Source: Poriferisodalis sp965203655 (GTDB lineage Bacteria; Actinomycetota; Acidimicrobiia; Acidimicrobiales; Poriferisodalaceae). From it: DNA of 64,000 bases. Location of the stretch: NCBI RefSeq assembly GCF_965203655.1, contig NZ_CBDBDD010000007.1, forward strand, positions 1 through 64,000, given 5' to 3'. Below the pieces are notes generated by a model. It searched no databases. It was not told the DNA's origin and worked only from the letters and a program-made list of their open reading frames with translations. This document shows, one piece after another, positions 9,672 to 18,820 of the stretch. Both the position numbers and the translations under genes were made by a program. Numbering within the stretch: position 1 is the first letter of the stretch; each line of letters begins with the position of its first letter.

Positions 9672-10639
9672 AGAGCATTCCGCCGCTGCATGAGACGGAA
9701 CGGTATGCCCACGAGCGGCAGCGAACGCACGGTTGCCGGCAGCGAGAACCGATCAGGGGCCAACGGCGACAGCAGCAGGAACAGTCCCAGCATGACGATG
9801 TTGAGCGAGAACGAGATGTTCATGAGCCAATCGCTGGTGATGTGGAACAGCATCAGCGCCGCGCCGAACGGCCGGTGCAGGTGGGGCCGGAACACCACCA
9901 GCAGCGCGAAGACTTCGATGTAGAGCGTGAGCCACCACATCGACTGCGCCAACCAGTTGTGCTGCGCCACGAACGGCAGCAAGAGCGGGATGTTGTCTGC
10001 TTCGAGCAGCGCCCGATCCAGCAGGATTCTCGACATCGCGTCAGTCGAGAACACCTCGAGGCGGCTATGCCAGAGCTTCCAGAAGCCCGACAGCGTGTAC
10101 GACAGCAGAATCAGGCCCTGCGCAAACCACAAGACCGCGAGACAGCGGAGCACGCTCTTGCGTGCCATGAGGCGTCCCTCGTCGCGGCCCGGCAGGAACA
10201 GCAGCGCGAAGCCGACGAAGAGCATGATGTGCGAGCCGTGATTGATGGCACCGTAGGAATTGGCGAGCGCCACGTGCACCAGCAGGTAGGCGAAGCTGCC
10301 AAGACGCCACAGCAACAGCCGGGGGAAGCCCGCAGCCCCGATGGCAAACAGCAGCCCAATCACCGTGACGACGCGGTCGTGTTCGAACCACCCTGATCCG
10401 GTCAGCCAACCCACGGCGTCGATGGGCCACAGCGGCGCCGTGGGCGGCTGCCCCATGTAGGCATGGGCGAACTGCAGTCCTGAGGTGCCGATGTTGAAGG
10501 CGAGGAAGAGGTAGTAGAAGCGGCCGAGCATGATCACACCGGTGGCTGCCGCCCTCAACTCAGCCTCCGAGCGTCGCTCGGCTTCACCGACCTGCAGTAC
10601 TGACTTGCGGATCCGACGCATCGGCGCCGTGGCGCGCAC
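9668..10639 (-). CDS. HTTM membrane protein, lacking the DCC domain
   Basis: 323 residues, multi-pass and homologous to the HTTM half of the downstream gene, but high GC throughout. It ends SLPLVGIPFRLMQRRNAL and stops exactly where its neighbour continues into the DCC domain. The last 40-odd bases of shared coding DNA (about 9682-9725 versus 8637-8680) are almost identical. The GTG start at 10639 lies 6 bases after the stop of the upstream single-helix protein, giving a three-gene operon. HTTM proteins are thought to modify or move substrates in the membrane; the function here is unknown. Confidence 0.78.
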   Translation of the reverse strand: MRATAPMRRIRKSVLQVGEAERRSEAELRAAATGVIMLGRFYYLFLAFNIGTSGLQFAHAYMGQPPTAPLWPIDAVGWLTGSGWFEHDRVVTVIGLLFAIGAAGFPRLLLWRLGSFAYLLVHVALANSYGAINHGSHIMLFVGFALLFLPGRDEGRLMARKSVLRCLAVLWFAQGLILLSYTLSGFWKLWHSRLEVFSTDAMSRILLDRALLEADNIPLLLPFVAQHNWLAQSMWWLTLYIEVFALLVVFRPHLHRPFGAALMLFHITSDWLMNISFSLNIVMLGLFLLLSPLAPDRFSLPATVRSLPLVGIPFRLMQRRNAL

Positions 10640-10645
10640 GGCCGT

Positions 10646-11191
10646 CTACTCCGATTCCGCGGACGGCTCGATCCGGCCGGTGTCGGTGTTCCAGCGGCCG
10701 ATGACGCTGACCGGCCGGTAGAAGTCGGTCCTGAGAGCGGTTCCGTCCGCGAGATCGTCGACACCGTCCCGAACATCACCCAGGTCGACTTCGGCTTCGA
10801 TGATGCTGAAGTCGATGCTGCGATCTCCGAGCGTTCGCCGCACGATCGGTACCAGCACGTCGGAGACCGTGCCGTCGCAGGGATCGCCCCGGCGGCACGC
10901 CCAAGCAGTGCTGCTCAGCACCTTCCAGTCCCTGATGTCGGTGCTCGGGATCAGGTAGAAGCCGTCTTCGGCTGGCTCACCGTCGATCGCGTCGATGACC
11001 AGCCCGAACTCGGTTGTCTGCCAGTCGGGGATGTTCGCGAACAGCTTCCACCTGAAAAAGGGGAAGACCTCAGAGTGGTCATCCTCGATGACTCCGTTGA
11101 GCGGGATCATGGCGAGATAGAGGACGAAGAACGCCGGAACGAGCAGCTTCCACCGACGGCGGCGCCTGATGCGTGAGGCGGTGCCGGTCAC
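10646..11191 (-). CDS. Single-helix membrane protein of an HTTM operon, unknown function
   Basis: 181 residues: a very basic N terminus (RIRRRRRW), one hydrophobic segment at about residues 15-33, and a soluble domain of about 145 residues predicted outside the membrane. The soluble part has one cysteine pair (WACRRGDPC). It is the first gene of the three-gene HTTM operon, 6 bases from the next start, which suggests it works with the HTTM proteins. No family is recognised. Confidence 0.6.
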   Translation of the reverse strand: MTGTASRIRRRRRWKLLVPAFFVLYLAMIPLNGVIEDDHSEVFPFFRWKLFANIPDWQTTEFGLVIDAIDGEPAEDGFYLIPSTDIRDWKVLSSTAWACRRGDPCDGTVSDVLVPIVRRTLGDRSIDFSIIEAEVDLGDVRDGVDDLADGTALRTDFYRPVSVIGRWNTDTGRIEPSAESE

Positions 11192-11259
11192 AGGATCCTC
11201 AGGTCTCCGGCGGGTGTTGTCGTCGGCGTTGCGTGCAAGACATCAGCGTGGCGCGCTGT

Positions 11260-13230
11260 TCAGCCGGTGCCGGTGCGCGACTGCTCGGCCAGGCCGGCGA
11301 TGTCGGCCATGATCGCGGCCAGCTCGAAGTCCTTCGGGGTGTAGACCGCGGCCACCCCCGCGTCGCGCAGTGCCTGATGGTCCGCGGGCGGGATGATGCC
11401 GCCGACGACCACCGGTGCGCTCACGCCCTCGGCGTCGAGGCACGCCAGCACCTCGGGCACCAGCTCCAGGTGACTGCCCGACAGGATCGACAGGCCGATC
11501 ACGTCGACGTCCTCGTCGCGTGCGGTAGCGGCGATGTGACGCGGCGTCAGCCGGATGCCTTCGTACACGACTTCCATGCCGGCATCGCGAGCCGCGACCG
11601 CCACCTGCTCGGCACCGTTGGAATGGCCGTCCAGGCCTGGCTTGGCAACCAGCACCCGGGGCGGTCCGCCCTCCATCGCCGCGCACCGCTGGGCCACGGT
11701 CGCCAGTGCCGTCCCTCTCGACGCCCCGCCGACGCCGCCCAAGCCGGTCGGTGCACGGAACTCGCCGAACACCTCGCGCAATGCCTGCGCCCACTCGCCG
11801 GTCGTCACCCCGGCATGGGCGGCCTCGATGCTCGGCCCCATGATGTTCACATCGCCTGAAGCGGCCACCCGCAGGTCGTCCAGGGCTGCGACGACCCGGT
11901 TCGAGTCGCGGGCGCCCCGCCAGCGTTCGAGGTCGGCAACCAGCTCGGCTTCGGTCTCGGGATCCACCCGCAGGATCGACTCGTCGCCCTCCAGCGGCGA
12001 CGGAGCCGTCTCGGTGAACTCGTTCACCCCCACCACGGTCAGCTCGCTGGCCTCGATCTGGCGCACCCGCTCGGTGTGGCTCGCCACCAGTCGCCGCTTC
12101 AGCTCGGTGATCGCGGCGAACGCGCCCCCCATGGCGAGCACGTCGTCCAGCTCAGCCTGCGCAGCGTCGACCAGCTCGGCGGTGCGACCCTCGACCACGA
12201 CCGAACCGTCGAAGATGTCGCCGTACTCCAGCAGGTCGGTCTCGTGCGCCAGCACTTGTTGGATGCGCAGCGACCACTGCTGGTCCCAGGGCCGCGGCAG
12301 CCCCAGTGCCTCATTCCAGGCAGGCAACTGCAACGAGCGGGTCCGCGCCCGCTGCGACAGCGTCACGCCCAAGGCTTCCAGCGTGATCCGGGCCACGTTG
12401 TTCTCGGGCTGCGCCTCGGTGAGCCCGAGCGAGTTCACCTGCACGCCGTAGCGGAACCGCCGCAGCTTGGGGTCGGCCACGCCGTAGCGCTCAGCGCAGA
12501 TCTGGTCCCACATCTGGGTGAAGGCCCGCACCTTGCAGACCTCTTCGATGAAGCGGATGCCGCCGTTCACGAAGAACGAGATGCTGCCCACCGTGGCGTC
12601 GAAGCGCTCGGCGGGCACCTTGCCGCTGTCGCGCACCGCGTCGAGCACGTCGATCGCGGTGGCCAGCGCGTAGGCGATCTCCTGGGTGGGCGTGGCGCCG
12701 GCTTCCTGCAGGTGGTAGCTGCACACGTTGATCGGATTCCACTGCGGGACATGGGCCGCGCAGTACGCCACGACATCGACGGTGAGCCGACGGCTGGCTT
12801 CGGGCGGGAAGATGAACGTGCCCCGGCTCAGGTACTCCTTCACGATGTCGTTCTGGGTGGTGCCCCGCAGCGCCTCGGCCGCCACCCCGGTGTTCTGCGC
12901 GTTGGCGATGTACAGGCTCAGCAGCCACGGCGCGGTGGCATTGATGGTCATGGAGGTGTTCATGGCATCGGGCGGGATGCCCTCCATGAGCTGGGCCATG
13001 TGGCCCAGGTGCACTACGGGCACGCCGACCTTGCCGACTTCGCCGCGCGCCATCGGATGACCGGGGTCGTAACCGGTCTGTGTCGGCAGGTCGAAGGCCA
13101 CCGACAGCCCTGTCTGGCCTTTGGCCAGCATCGACCGGTACAGCTCGTTGGATGCCCGGGCCGTGGAGTGCCCCGAGTACGTGCGCATCAGCCATGGCCG
13201 CGTGCGCTGTGGCGCATCGGATGCTGTCAT
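11260..13230 (-). CDS. ecm: Ethylmalonyl-CoA mutase / MeaA-type B12-dependent mutase
   Basis: 656 residues. The N-terminal barrel starts RTYSGHSTARASNELY and AKGQTGLSVAFDLPTQTGYD, as in MeaA/Ecm proteins. The C-terminal B12-binding domain (about residues 520-650) carries the DxHxxG pattern in PGLDGHSNGAEQ, with SGSH and GGIIP loops. One chain carries both domains, as in MeaA, rather than the split or longer methylmalonyl-CoA mutase. It would isomerise an acyl-CoA carbon skeleton, ethylmalonyl-CoA to methylsuccinyl-CoA in the ethylmalonyl-CoA pathway. The ATG at 13230 lies 5 bases after the aat stop. Methylmalonyl-CoA mutase activity cannot be excluded. Confidence 0.82.
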   Translation of the reverse strand: MTASDAPQRTRPWLMRTYSGHSTARASNELYRSMLAKGQTGLSVAFDLPTQTGYDPGHPMARGEVGKVGVPVVHLGHMAQLMEGIPPDAMNTSMTINATAPWLLSLYIANAQNTGVAAEALRGTTQNDIVKEYLSRGTFIFPPEASRRLTVDVVAYCAAHVPQWNPINVCSYHLQEAGATPTQEIAYALATAIDVLDAVRDSGKVPAERFDATVGSISFFVNGGIRFIEEVCKVRAFTQMWDQICAERYGVADPKLRRFRYGVQVNSLGLTEAQPENNVARITLEALGVTLSQRARTRSLQLPAWNEALGLPRPWDQQWSLRIQQVLAHETDLLEYGDIFDGSVVVEGRTAELVDAAQAELDDVLAMGGAFAAITELKRRLVASHTERVRQIEASELTVVGVNEFTETAPSPLEGDESILRVDPETEAELVADLERWRGARDSNRVVAALDDLRVAASGDVNIMGPSIEAAHAGVTTGEWAQALREVFGEFRAPTGLGGVGGASRGTALATVAQRCAAMEGGPPRVLVAKPGLDGHSNGAEQVAVAARDAGMEVVYEGIRLTPRHIAATARDEDVDVIGLSILSGSHLELVPEVLACLDAEGVSAPVVVGGIIPPADHQALRDAGVAAVYTPKDFELAAIMADIAGLAEQSRTGTG

Positions 13231-13235
13231 GGGCG

Positions 13236-13943
13236 TCAGCCCTCGAGCATGCGGAAGACCATCGGGCGCAGCCAGATTTCGGGCAGCGGCCGCGTGATGG
13301 CCTCGGCCAGCAGTTCCAGGTATGCCGCCCGCTCGACCTCCACGGCACCCAACCCGGCCAGGTGCGGGGTCGTCCACTGCACGTCCAGCAGTGCTCCGCC
13401 GGTCACTTTGAGCGCATCGACGAGGGCGACCAGCGCCACCTTGGAGGCGTCGCTCTCGGTGTGGAACATCGACTCGCCGGCGAAGAAGGCGCCTACCGCC
13501 ACACCGTAGAGACCGCCGACGAGTTCGTCGTCGAGCCAGGCCTCCACGCTGTGGGCCCATCCCAGTTCGTGCAGGGACAGGTAGGCGCTGTGCATGTCGT
13601 CGCTGATCCAGCCATGGGGCCGGGCGGGATCTGCGCACGACTCCAGCACCTGTTCGAAGGAGGTGTCGATGCGGATGTCGAAACGTCGGCACGCCCGCCG
13701 CAGCGAACGGCTGACGCGGAGGTAGCTGAGCGGCAGGATGCCGCGCGGGTCCGGCGACCACCAGCCGATGCTCTCGCCCAGCGGCATCGGGAACAGCCCC
13801 GTCCGGTAGGCGCCGAGCAGCGTGCCAGCTTCGAGATCGGCGCCGGCGCCCACCAGTCCGTTCTCGTCCGCCGTCGATGCCGGCGGGAAGGACCATCCCG
13901 ACGCAGGCGGCTCCGTCGGGCCGTCTTCTGACTGGCGCTGCAT
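13236..13943 (-). CDS. aat: Leucyl/phenylalanyl-tRNA-protein transferase
   Basis: 235 residues of the Aat family. The enzyme adds Leu or Phe from aminoacyl-tRNA to proteins with N-terminal Arg or Lys, creating an N-degron for ClpS/ClpAP. Family motifs are LVGAGADLEAGTLLGAYRTG, FPMPLGESIGWWSPDPRG, HSVEAWLDDELVGGLYG and FFAGESMFH. The ATG at 13943 begins a typical short leader. It is followed after 5 bases by the mutase gene, so the two probably share a transcript although their roles are unrelated. Confidence 0.93.
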   Translation of the reverse strand: MQRQSEDGPTEPPASGWSFPPASTADENGLVGAGADLEAGTLLGAYRTGLFPMPLGESIGWWSPDPRGILPLSYLRVSRSLRRACRRFDIRIDTSFEQVLESCADPARPHGWISDDMHSAYLSLHELGWAHSVEAWLDDELVGGLYGVAVGAFFAGESMFHTESDASKVALVALVDALKVTGGALLDVQWTTPHLAGLGAVEVERAAYLELLAEAITRPLPEIWLRPMVFRMLEG

Positions 13944-13999
13944 CGGCGCGAGCCTACGCCTGTTGCGGGCGGACCGTTGGATGCGCCGCAGGGCGCTGC

Positions 14000-14920
14000 T
14001 CAGCCGCGCGCATCGCTGTACGCGTTGACCTGCGCCAGGGAGGCCTCGGTGACCGTCACGCTCTTCACCACGACATCCTGGACCGGCACGTCGCCCGCTC
14101 CGGTCTCGACGCCTTCGATCTCCATGACGATGTCCATGCCCTCGACGACTTGGCCGAGCGGCGAGTACAGCGGCGGCAGCCCGGCACCGTCGGGGCCGGT
14201 GATCACGAAGAACTGCGAGCCGTTGGTCGCGGGGTTCCCCCGGTTGGCCATGGCAACGGAGCCGACCCGGTACCACTCTTCGGGCGGGAATGCGCCGGTG
14301 AACTGGTAGCCGGGGCCGCCCCTGCCGAAGTCGATCTGCACATCGCCGCCCTGGATCACGAAGTCGGAGATGATCCGGTGGAAGAGCGTGCCGTCGAAGG
14401 CCCCCCAGCGGGCCAGCACCACGAAGTTGTTGACGCTGTCGAGGTCGAGCGTGGGGTCGAGCACCATCGTGAAGGCGCCCATGTTCGTGTCGAACACGGC
14501 CGCGTACATCGTGTCGGCATCGATGCAGATCGGGGGCGGCTGGTCGAATTGATTGCGCGGGCCGTCGCTGCCATCAGCAGCGGGACAGGCGGTCGGATCC
14601 GGCGCAGCGGTGTCAACGGGGCTGTCGTCGGCCGCAGGTTCGGCCGCGGCGTCGGTAGCCGGAGGCGTCTCATCGCTCGGCTCGTCGGTCTCGAACGCGG
14701 TGACCGGGGGTGCCTCGGTGGCCACGGTGGCGTCGTCGCTGCCTTCGTCGTCACCGCCGCTGAACGTGCTCCACAGCCACAGCGCAATCAGCACTGCAGC
14801 CACGACGAGCACCACCCGGAACACCTTGCGCCCCGTGGTGGAGCGCTTCTTGACGCGTTCGGCTTCGGCAATCGCCCGCATCCGGTTCTCGCGCTGGCGC
14901 TGTCTCTTCTCGCTGCCCAT
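14000..14920 (-). CDS. Membrane-anchored cyclophilin-type peptidyl-prolyl isomerase
   Basis: 306 residues. A basic cytoplasmic head of about 30 residues is followed by one helix at about 33-50, an acidic Asp/Glu/Ala/Pro-rich linker to about residue 125, and a cyclophilin domain to the end. Active-site landmarks are LFHRIISDFVIQGGD and NGSQFFVITG. It would isomerise prolyl bonds in exported proteins on the outer face of the membrane. It lies 56 bases upstream of aat on the same strand. Confidence 0.9.
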   Translation of the reverse strand: MGSEKRQRQRENRMRAIAEAERVKKRSTTGRKVFRVVLVVAAVLIALWLWSTFSGGDDEGSDDATVATEAPPVTAFETDEPSDETPPATDAAAEPAADDSPVDTAAPDPTACPAADGSDGPRNQFDQPPPICIDADTMYAAVFDTNMGAFTMVLDPTLDLDSVNNFVVLARWGAFDGTLFHRIISDFVIQGGDVQIDFGRGGPGYQFTGAFPPEEWYRVGSVAMANRGNPATNGSQFFVITGPDGAGLPPLYSPLGQVVEGMDIVMEIEGVETGAGDVPVQDVVVKSVTVTEASLAQVNAYSDARG

Positions 14921-15097
14921 GAGCGGCGCTCTCCGTGTAGCTGAGGGGGCTGGTGGTGAATCCTGCCGACGGTCACACTACCGAGGCTCACCCCTCGGCC
15001 TGGTTGGGCGCATCGGCAGCGGGAATCGACTGACCGTGTTGTCATGGCCGGAAAATCCCGAACGAGGCGTCGCGGCACCCCGGTACCATCGCCCGAC

Positions 15098-16324
15098 GTG
15101 CCCTTGGTCGTGCAGAAGTTCGGCGGAACATCGGTCGCCAGTGCCGCGCGCATGCGCGAGGTCGCCGATCACGTCAAGCACTGCCGCAGCCGCGGCGATG
15201 AGATCGTCCTCGTCGTCAGCGCCATGGGCTCGGAGACGGACGAGCTCATCGGACTCGCCGATCAGATCACCGATGAGCCGTCGGGCCGCGAGATGGACAT
15301 GCTCATCACGGCTGGTGAGCGCAAGGCGATTGCATTGATGTGCATGGCCCTGCACGATGTGGGCGTCACGGCCGACTCGTTCACCGGCAGCCAGGCAGGT
15401 TTCCTGACCGACACCAACCACCGGAACGCCAAGATCCTCTCGGTGACCCCGAAGCGTGTGATCGAGTCGCTGGAGGCTGGACGTGTCGCCGTGGTCGCCG
15501 GTGCGCAGGGTGTGTCCACCGACAACGACGTGACGTTCTTGGGCCGTGGCGGTTCGGATACCACCGCGGTGGCCCTCGCACACGGCCTCGGCGCCGACGC
15601 CTGCGAGCTCTACACCGATGTCTCGGGGGTCTTCACGACGGATCCCCGGGTGTGCACCCGTGCCCGCAAGCTGGCGTGCATCGGCTTTGACGAGCTGCTC
15701 GAGATGACCGCTATGGGCTGCCCCAAGCCGGCCGCCCGCTCGGTCGAGGTTGCCCGCACGTACGGCGTTCCCCTGCACGTGCGCTCGGCATTCACGTGGG
15801 AACCAGGAACGTGGGTCGTCGACCCGGAGTCAGGCATGGATGCGAGAGAGATGGAGCAGCCGATCGTGACCGGCGTCGTGCCGGACGCATCGCAGGCCAA
15901 GGTGACGCTGGTGGGTGTGCGGGACGAGCCGGGGATCGCCGCCAAGGTGTTCCGCACCCTGGCGGACGCTGCGGTGGTCGTCGACATGATCGTGCAGAAC
16001 GTGGGTGATCACGACCGCACCGATATCTCGTTCACGGTGCCCGCCGAGAGCGCGGACGAGGTGCGGGCCATCTGCGAGGGGATGGTGCACACCGTGGGCT
16101 TCTCGTCGGCCAACACCGACGTTGACATCGCGAGGGTGTCGCTGGTCGGCGCCGGCATGGCAAGCCATCCCGGTGTGGCCGCCACCATGTTCGAAACGCT
16201 GGCGGCTCAGAACATCAACATCGAGATGATCTCCACCTCGCCGATCCGCATCTCCTGCGTAGTAGCCGAAGCCGACGTAGACCGAGCCACCGTCGCCCTG
16301 CACACAGCCTTCGGCTTGGACTGA
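15098..16324 (+). CDS. lysC: Aspartate kinase
   Basis: About 408 residues from the GTG at 15098. It phosphorylates aspartate, the first step to lysine, threonine, methionine and diaminopimelate. The N-terminal kinase motif VQKFGGTSVA is followed by SAMGSETDEL, GFLTDTNH, GGSDTTAVALA and YTDVSGVFTTDPR. Two ACT regulatory domains fill the last 150 residues, so feedback control by lysine and/or threonine is expected. An in-frame ATG at 15044 would add 18 basic residues not usual in the family; no clear ribosome site separates the two. The asd gene follows on the same strand. Confidence 0.93.
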   Translation: MPLVVQKFGGTSVASAARMREVADHVKHCRSRGDEIVLVVSAMGSETDELIGLADQITDEPSGREMDMLITAGERKAIALMCMALHDVGVTADSFTGSQAGFLTDTNHRNAKILSVTPKRVIESLEAGRVAVVAGAQGVSTDNDVTFLGRGGSDTTAVALAHGLGADACELYTDVSGVFTTDPRVCTRARKLACIGFDELLEMTAMGCPKPAARSVEVARTYGVPLHVRSAFTWEPGTWVVDPESGMDAREMEQPIVTGVVPDASQAKVTLVGVRDEPGIAAKVFRTLADAAVVVDMIVQNVGDHDRTDISFTVPAESADEVRAICEGMVHTVGFSSANTDVDIARVSLVGAGMASHPGVAATMFETLAAQNINIEMISTSPIRISCVVAEADVDRATVALHTAFGLD

Positions 16325-16368
16325 AAACCACAGAAGCCCGCTCAGGGCCGCTAGGTAGCCTCAACCCC

Positions 16369-17388
16369 ATGCGAGTAGGAATCGTAGGAGCCACCGGCCA
16401 AGTAGGCGGCGTCATGCGAGCCATTTTGGCCGAGCGGGCTCTCCCCATCGACGAGCTGCGCTTGTTCGCATCGGCCCGCTCAGCCGGCCGCAAGATCGGC
16501 TGGAACGGATCCGAAATCACCGTCGAGGATGCCGCCGAAGCCGACTTCGCCGGTCTCGATATCGCCCTCTTCTCCGCAGGCAAGACCACCTCGCGGGCCA
16601 TCTCCGAGCGTGTCGCCTCGCAAGGCCCGACGGTCATCGACAATTCGTCTGCCTGGCGCATGGACCCCGATGTTCCGCTCGTGGTGCCCGAAGTGAATGC
16701 CAAGGAGGTGTTCAACGCGCCGAAGGGGATCATCGCCAATCCCAACTGCACGACGATGGCGGCGATGCCCGTGCTGGCGCCACTGCACGCCGAGGCCGGC
16801 TTGGTCTCGATGGTGGCGGCCACCTACCAGGCGGTGTCCGGCGCTGGCCTGGCAGGTGTGGACGAGCTGGACCAGGCGCTGTCGGCAACGAGGGAGGGTG
16901 CTGCTGCGCTCACCTACGACGGCGAAGCTGTCAGCCATCCCGCGCCCGACAAGTTTCCAGGTCCGATCGCGCACAACGTGCTGGCACAGGCGGGCGGCTT
17001 CGTCGACGACGGCACCGGCGAGACCGACGAGGAGCAGAAGCTCCGCTTCGAGAGCCGCAAGATCCTCGGCATTCCCGGCTTGGAGGTCTCGGGCACGTGC
17101 GTGCGCGTGCCGGTGTTCACGGGGCATTCGCTGGCGCTGAACCTGCGCTTCGAGCGGCCGATCTCCCCCGAGCGGGCCACCGAGCTGCTGGCGGAAGCGC
17201 CAGGCGTCGAGCTGGCCGACGTGCCGACGCCGCTCGAAGCGGCAGGACGCGACCCGTCCTATGTGGGCCGCATCCGCCGCGACCTCACGGTCGAGCACGG
17301 CTTGGCGCTGTTCGTGGTGGGCGACAACCTCCGCAAGGGCGCAGCGCTCAACGCTGTTCAGATCGCCGAGGTGCTCTCGGCGACCTGA
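16369..17388 (+). CDS. asd: Aspartate-semialdehyde dehydrogenase
   Basis: 339 residues. It reduces aspartyl phosphate, made by the preceding lysC product, to aspartate semialdehyde with NADPH. The dinucleotide-binding motif GIVGATGQVGG lies at the N terminus. The active-site cysteine is in ANPNCTTMA near residue 128, and the substrate-binding TYQAVSGAG follows. The gap after lysC is 44 bases, so an operon is likely. The 3' end carries a 17-base unit that is repeated just downstream of the stop. Confidence 0.95.
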   Translation: MRVGIVGATGQVGGVMRAILAERALPIDELRLFASARSAGRKIGWNGSEITVEDAAEADFAGLDIALFSAGKTTSRAISERVASQGPTVIDNSSAWRMDPDVPLVVPEVNAKEVFNAPKGIIANPNCTTMAAMPVLAPLHAEAGLVSMVAATYQAVSGAGLAGVDELDQALSATREGAAALTYDGEAVSHPAPDKFPGPIAHNVLAQAGGFVDDGTGETDEEQKLRFESRKILGIPGLEVSGTCVRVPVFTGHSLALNLRFERPISPERATELLAEAPGVELADVPTPLEAAGRDPSYVGRIRRDLTVEHGLALFVVGDNLRKGAALNAVQIAEVLSAT

Positions 17389-17413
17389 GACACAGTGCCG
17401 AGGTTCTCTCGGC
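17365..17413 (+). repeat. Two 17-base hairpin repeats around the asd stop codon
   Basis: GCCGAG-N5-CTCGGC occurs at 17365-17381 inside the last asd codons and again at 17397-17413 just past the stop, with one difference. Each can form a 6-bp stem. The pair lies between convergent genes and may act as a bidirectional terminator, although there is no T-run. A short local duplication is the simplest origin. Confidence 0.6.
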
Positions 17414-17416
17414 CGG

Positions 17417-18421
17417 CTAGCTGCCGCGCACCACCACTTCGGCGCCCGGCACTTCGGGTTCGTCGTCGACGATCTCGGCCGGGAAGCCCGGTGCTGTGAT
17501 CGTCCGGCCGGTGGCGTCCTCGAGGCGCCGGATGATGTTCGGCGACCATTCCCGCTCGCCGTAGCGAGCGGCGCCGTCGGCGAAGACGTCCACCAGTACG
17601 GGCGACAGCTCGAGCGGGATGCCGTGCTCCGCGGCGATGTCCGCGAACAGGCCGATGTCCTTGCAGACGAGGTCCATGGTGAAGTTGATGTCGCGCGAGC
17701 CGTTCAGGATGACCTGGCTCTCGGTCTCGTGCACGAACGAGTTGCCCGAGCTGATGCGGATGGCCTCGTACGCGGTTGCCAGGTCCATGCCGGCGGCGTC
17801 GGAGGTGACCAGCGCCTCGCACAGCGAGACGAGGTTCGCGGTGGCTAGGTAGTTGGTCACGACCTTGAGGATCGACGCGGAGCCGAGCGGGCCGGTGTGC
17901 AGGATCCGCCGTCCCATCGTGGTGAGCAGCGGCAGCATGGCGTCGAAGGTCGAGCGGTCGCCCCCGGCGAAGATGGCGATGTTGCCGGTGGCAGCCCTGT
18001 GGCAGCCGCCCGATACCGGGCAGTCGATGGCGGCCCCGCCGGCAGCCTCCACCTGGGCGCCGAGCCGGCGCACCTCGTGATGATCGGTGGTGCTCATCTC
18101 GGCCCAGATCTTCGGGGCCGGCGCCTTGCTCGCGGCGAAACCGGCCAGCACGCCGTGGTCGGCTTCGAGCACAACCGCAGAAGCAGCAGGGGAGGGCAGG
18201 CAAGTGATCACCACGTCACAGCGTTCGGCCAGCTCCGCGCCCGAGGCAGCCGTCGAAGCCCCCGCATCCAGAAACGGCGCCATCGCCTCAGGGTCCAGAT
18301 CGCGCACCACAAGCTCGACCCCGTTGCGCAACAAAGACCCCGCCAGCTTGCCGCCCACATTGCCAAGCCCAACAAACCCCACGCGCTGCGCGGTAGCCGA
18401 CCCGGGAGGTACCTCAGCCAT
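17417..18421 (-). CDS. NAD(P)-dependent beta-hydroxyacid dehydrogenase family protein
   Basis: 334 residues of the 3-hydroxyisobutyrate/6-phosphogluconate dehydrogenase superfamily. The N-terminal Rossmann motif is VGFVGLGNVGGKLA. The substrate-binding DCPVSGGCHRAATGN and the catalytic-lysine helix (SASILKVVTNYL) are in place, and the C-terminal helical domain is complete. It would oxidise a beta-hydroxyacid or reduce a tartronate-type semialdehyde; the exact substrate is not readable. The gene is convergent with asd. Confidence 0.85.
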   Translation of the reverse strand: MAEVPPGSATAQRVGFVGLGNVGGKLAGSLLRNGVELVVRDLDPEAMAPFLDAGASTAASGAELAERCDVVITCLPSPAASAVVLEADHGVLAGFAASKAPAPKIWAEMSTTDHHEVRRLGAQVEAAGGAAIDCPVSGGCHRAATGNIAIFAGGDRSTFDAMLPLLTTMGRRILHTGPLGSASILKVVTNYLATANLVSLCEALVTSDAAGMDLATAYEAIRISSGNSFVHETESQVILNGSRDINFTMDLVCKDIGLFADIAAEHGIPLELSPVLVDVFADGAARYGEREWSPNIIRRLEDATGRTITAPGFPAEIVDDEPEVPGAEVVVRGS

Positions 18422-18487
18422 AACGCAAGTATCCGCCGCCCGCTACCCAGAGCGCGTACGCACCGAGACTCTGCGCCACCCGTTGTC

Positions 18488-18544
18488 GAGAGCGCAGGCG
18501 GAGCCTGCGCTCTCTGTTGTTGCGAGCGAGGGGCGAAGCCCTTC
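18488..18544 (+). repeat. Palindromic repeats upstream of tRNA-Pro
   Basis: 18488-18514 is a perfect hairpin: 12-base arms GAGAGCGCAGGC and GCCTGCGCTCTC around a 3-base loop. 18523-18544 is an inverted copy of the 22-base unit found twice after the tRNA at 18752-18773 and 18791-18812. Both lie outside genes and resemble REP-type elements. Confidence 0.65.
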
Positions 18545-18625
18545 GAGCTCGCACTAGACGTCAGTAGCGCAGCGCGGCGCGGGACCGGTAGCTTCAGCCG
18601 GAGCGATCAGCCACCCGATCGCAAA

Positions 18626-18699
<74 letters not shown>

Positions 18700-18708
18700 C
18701 TGTATTTT

Positions 18709-18812
18709 GCGAGCACGAAGCTTCGCCGTGCTCGCGACAATAGAAATGCTCGAAGGGCTTCGCCCCACGCTCGCAACAACAGAAAAGTACGAAGGGTTTC
18801 GCCCCTCGCTCG
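18709..18812 (+). repeat. Palindromic repeat array downstream of tRNA-Pro
   Basis: 18709-18735 forms a hairpin with 9-base arms GCGAGCACG and CGTGCTCGC. It is followed by two near-identical 22-base units, each built on GAAGGGYTTCGCCCC, at 18752-18773 and 18791-18812. The same unit lies inverted on the other side of the tRNA at 18523-18544. The hairpin next to the tRNA could terminate its transcript. Confidence 0.65.
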
Positions 18813-18820
18813 TCGCTGGG

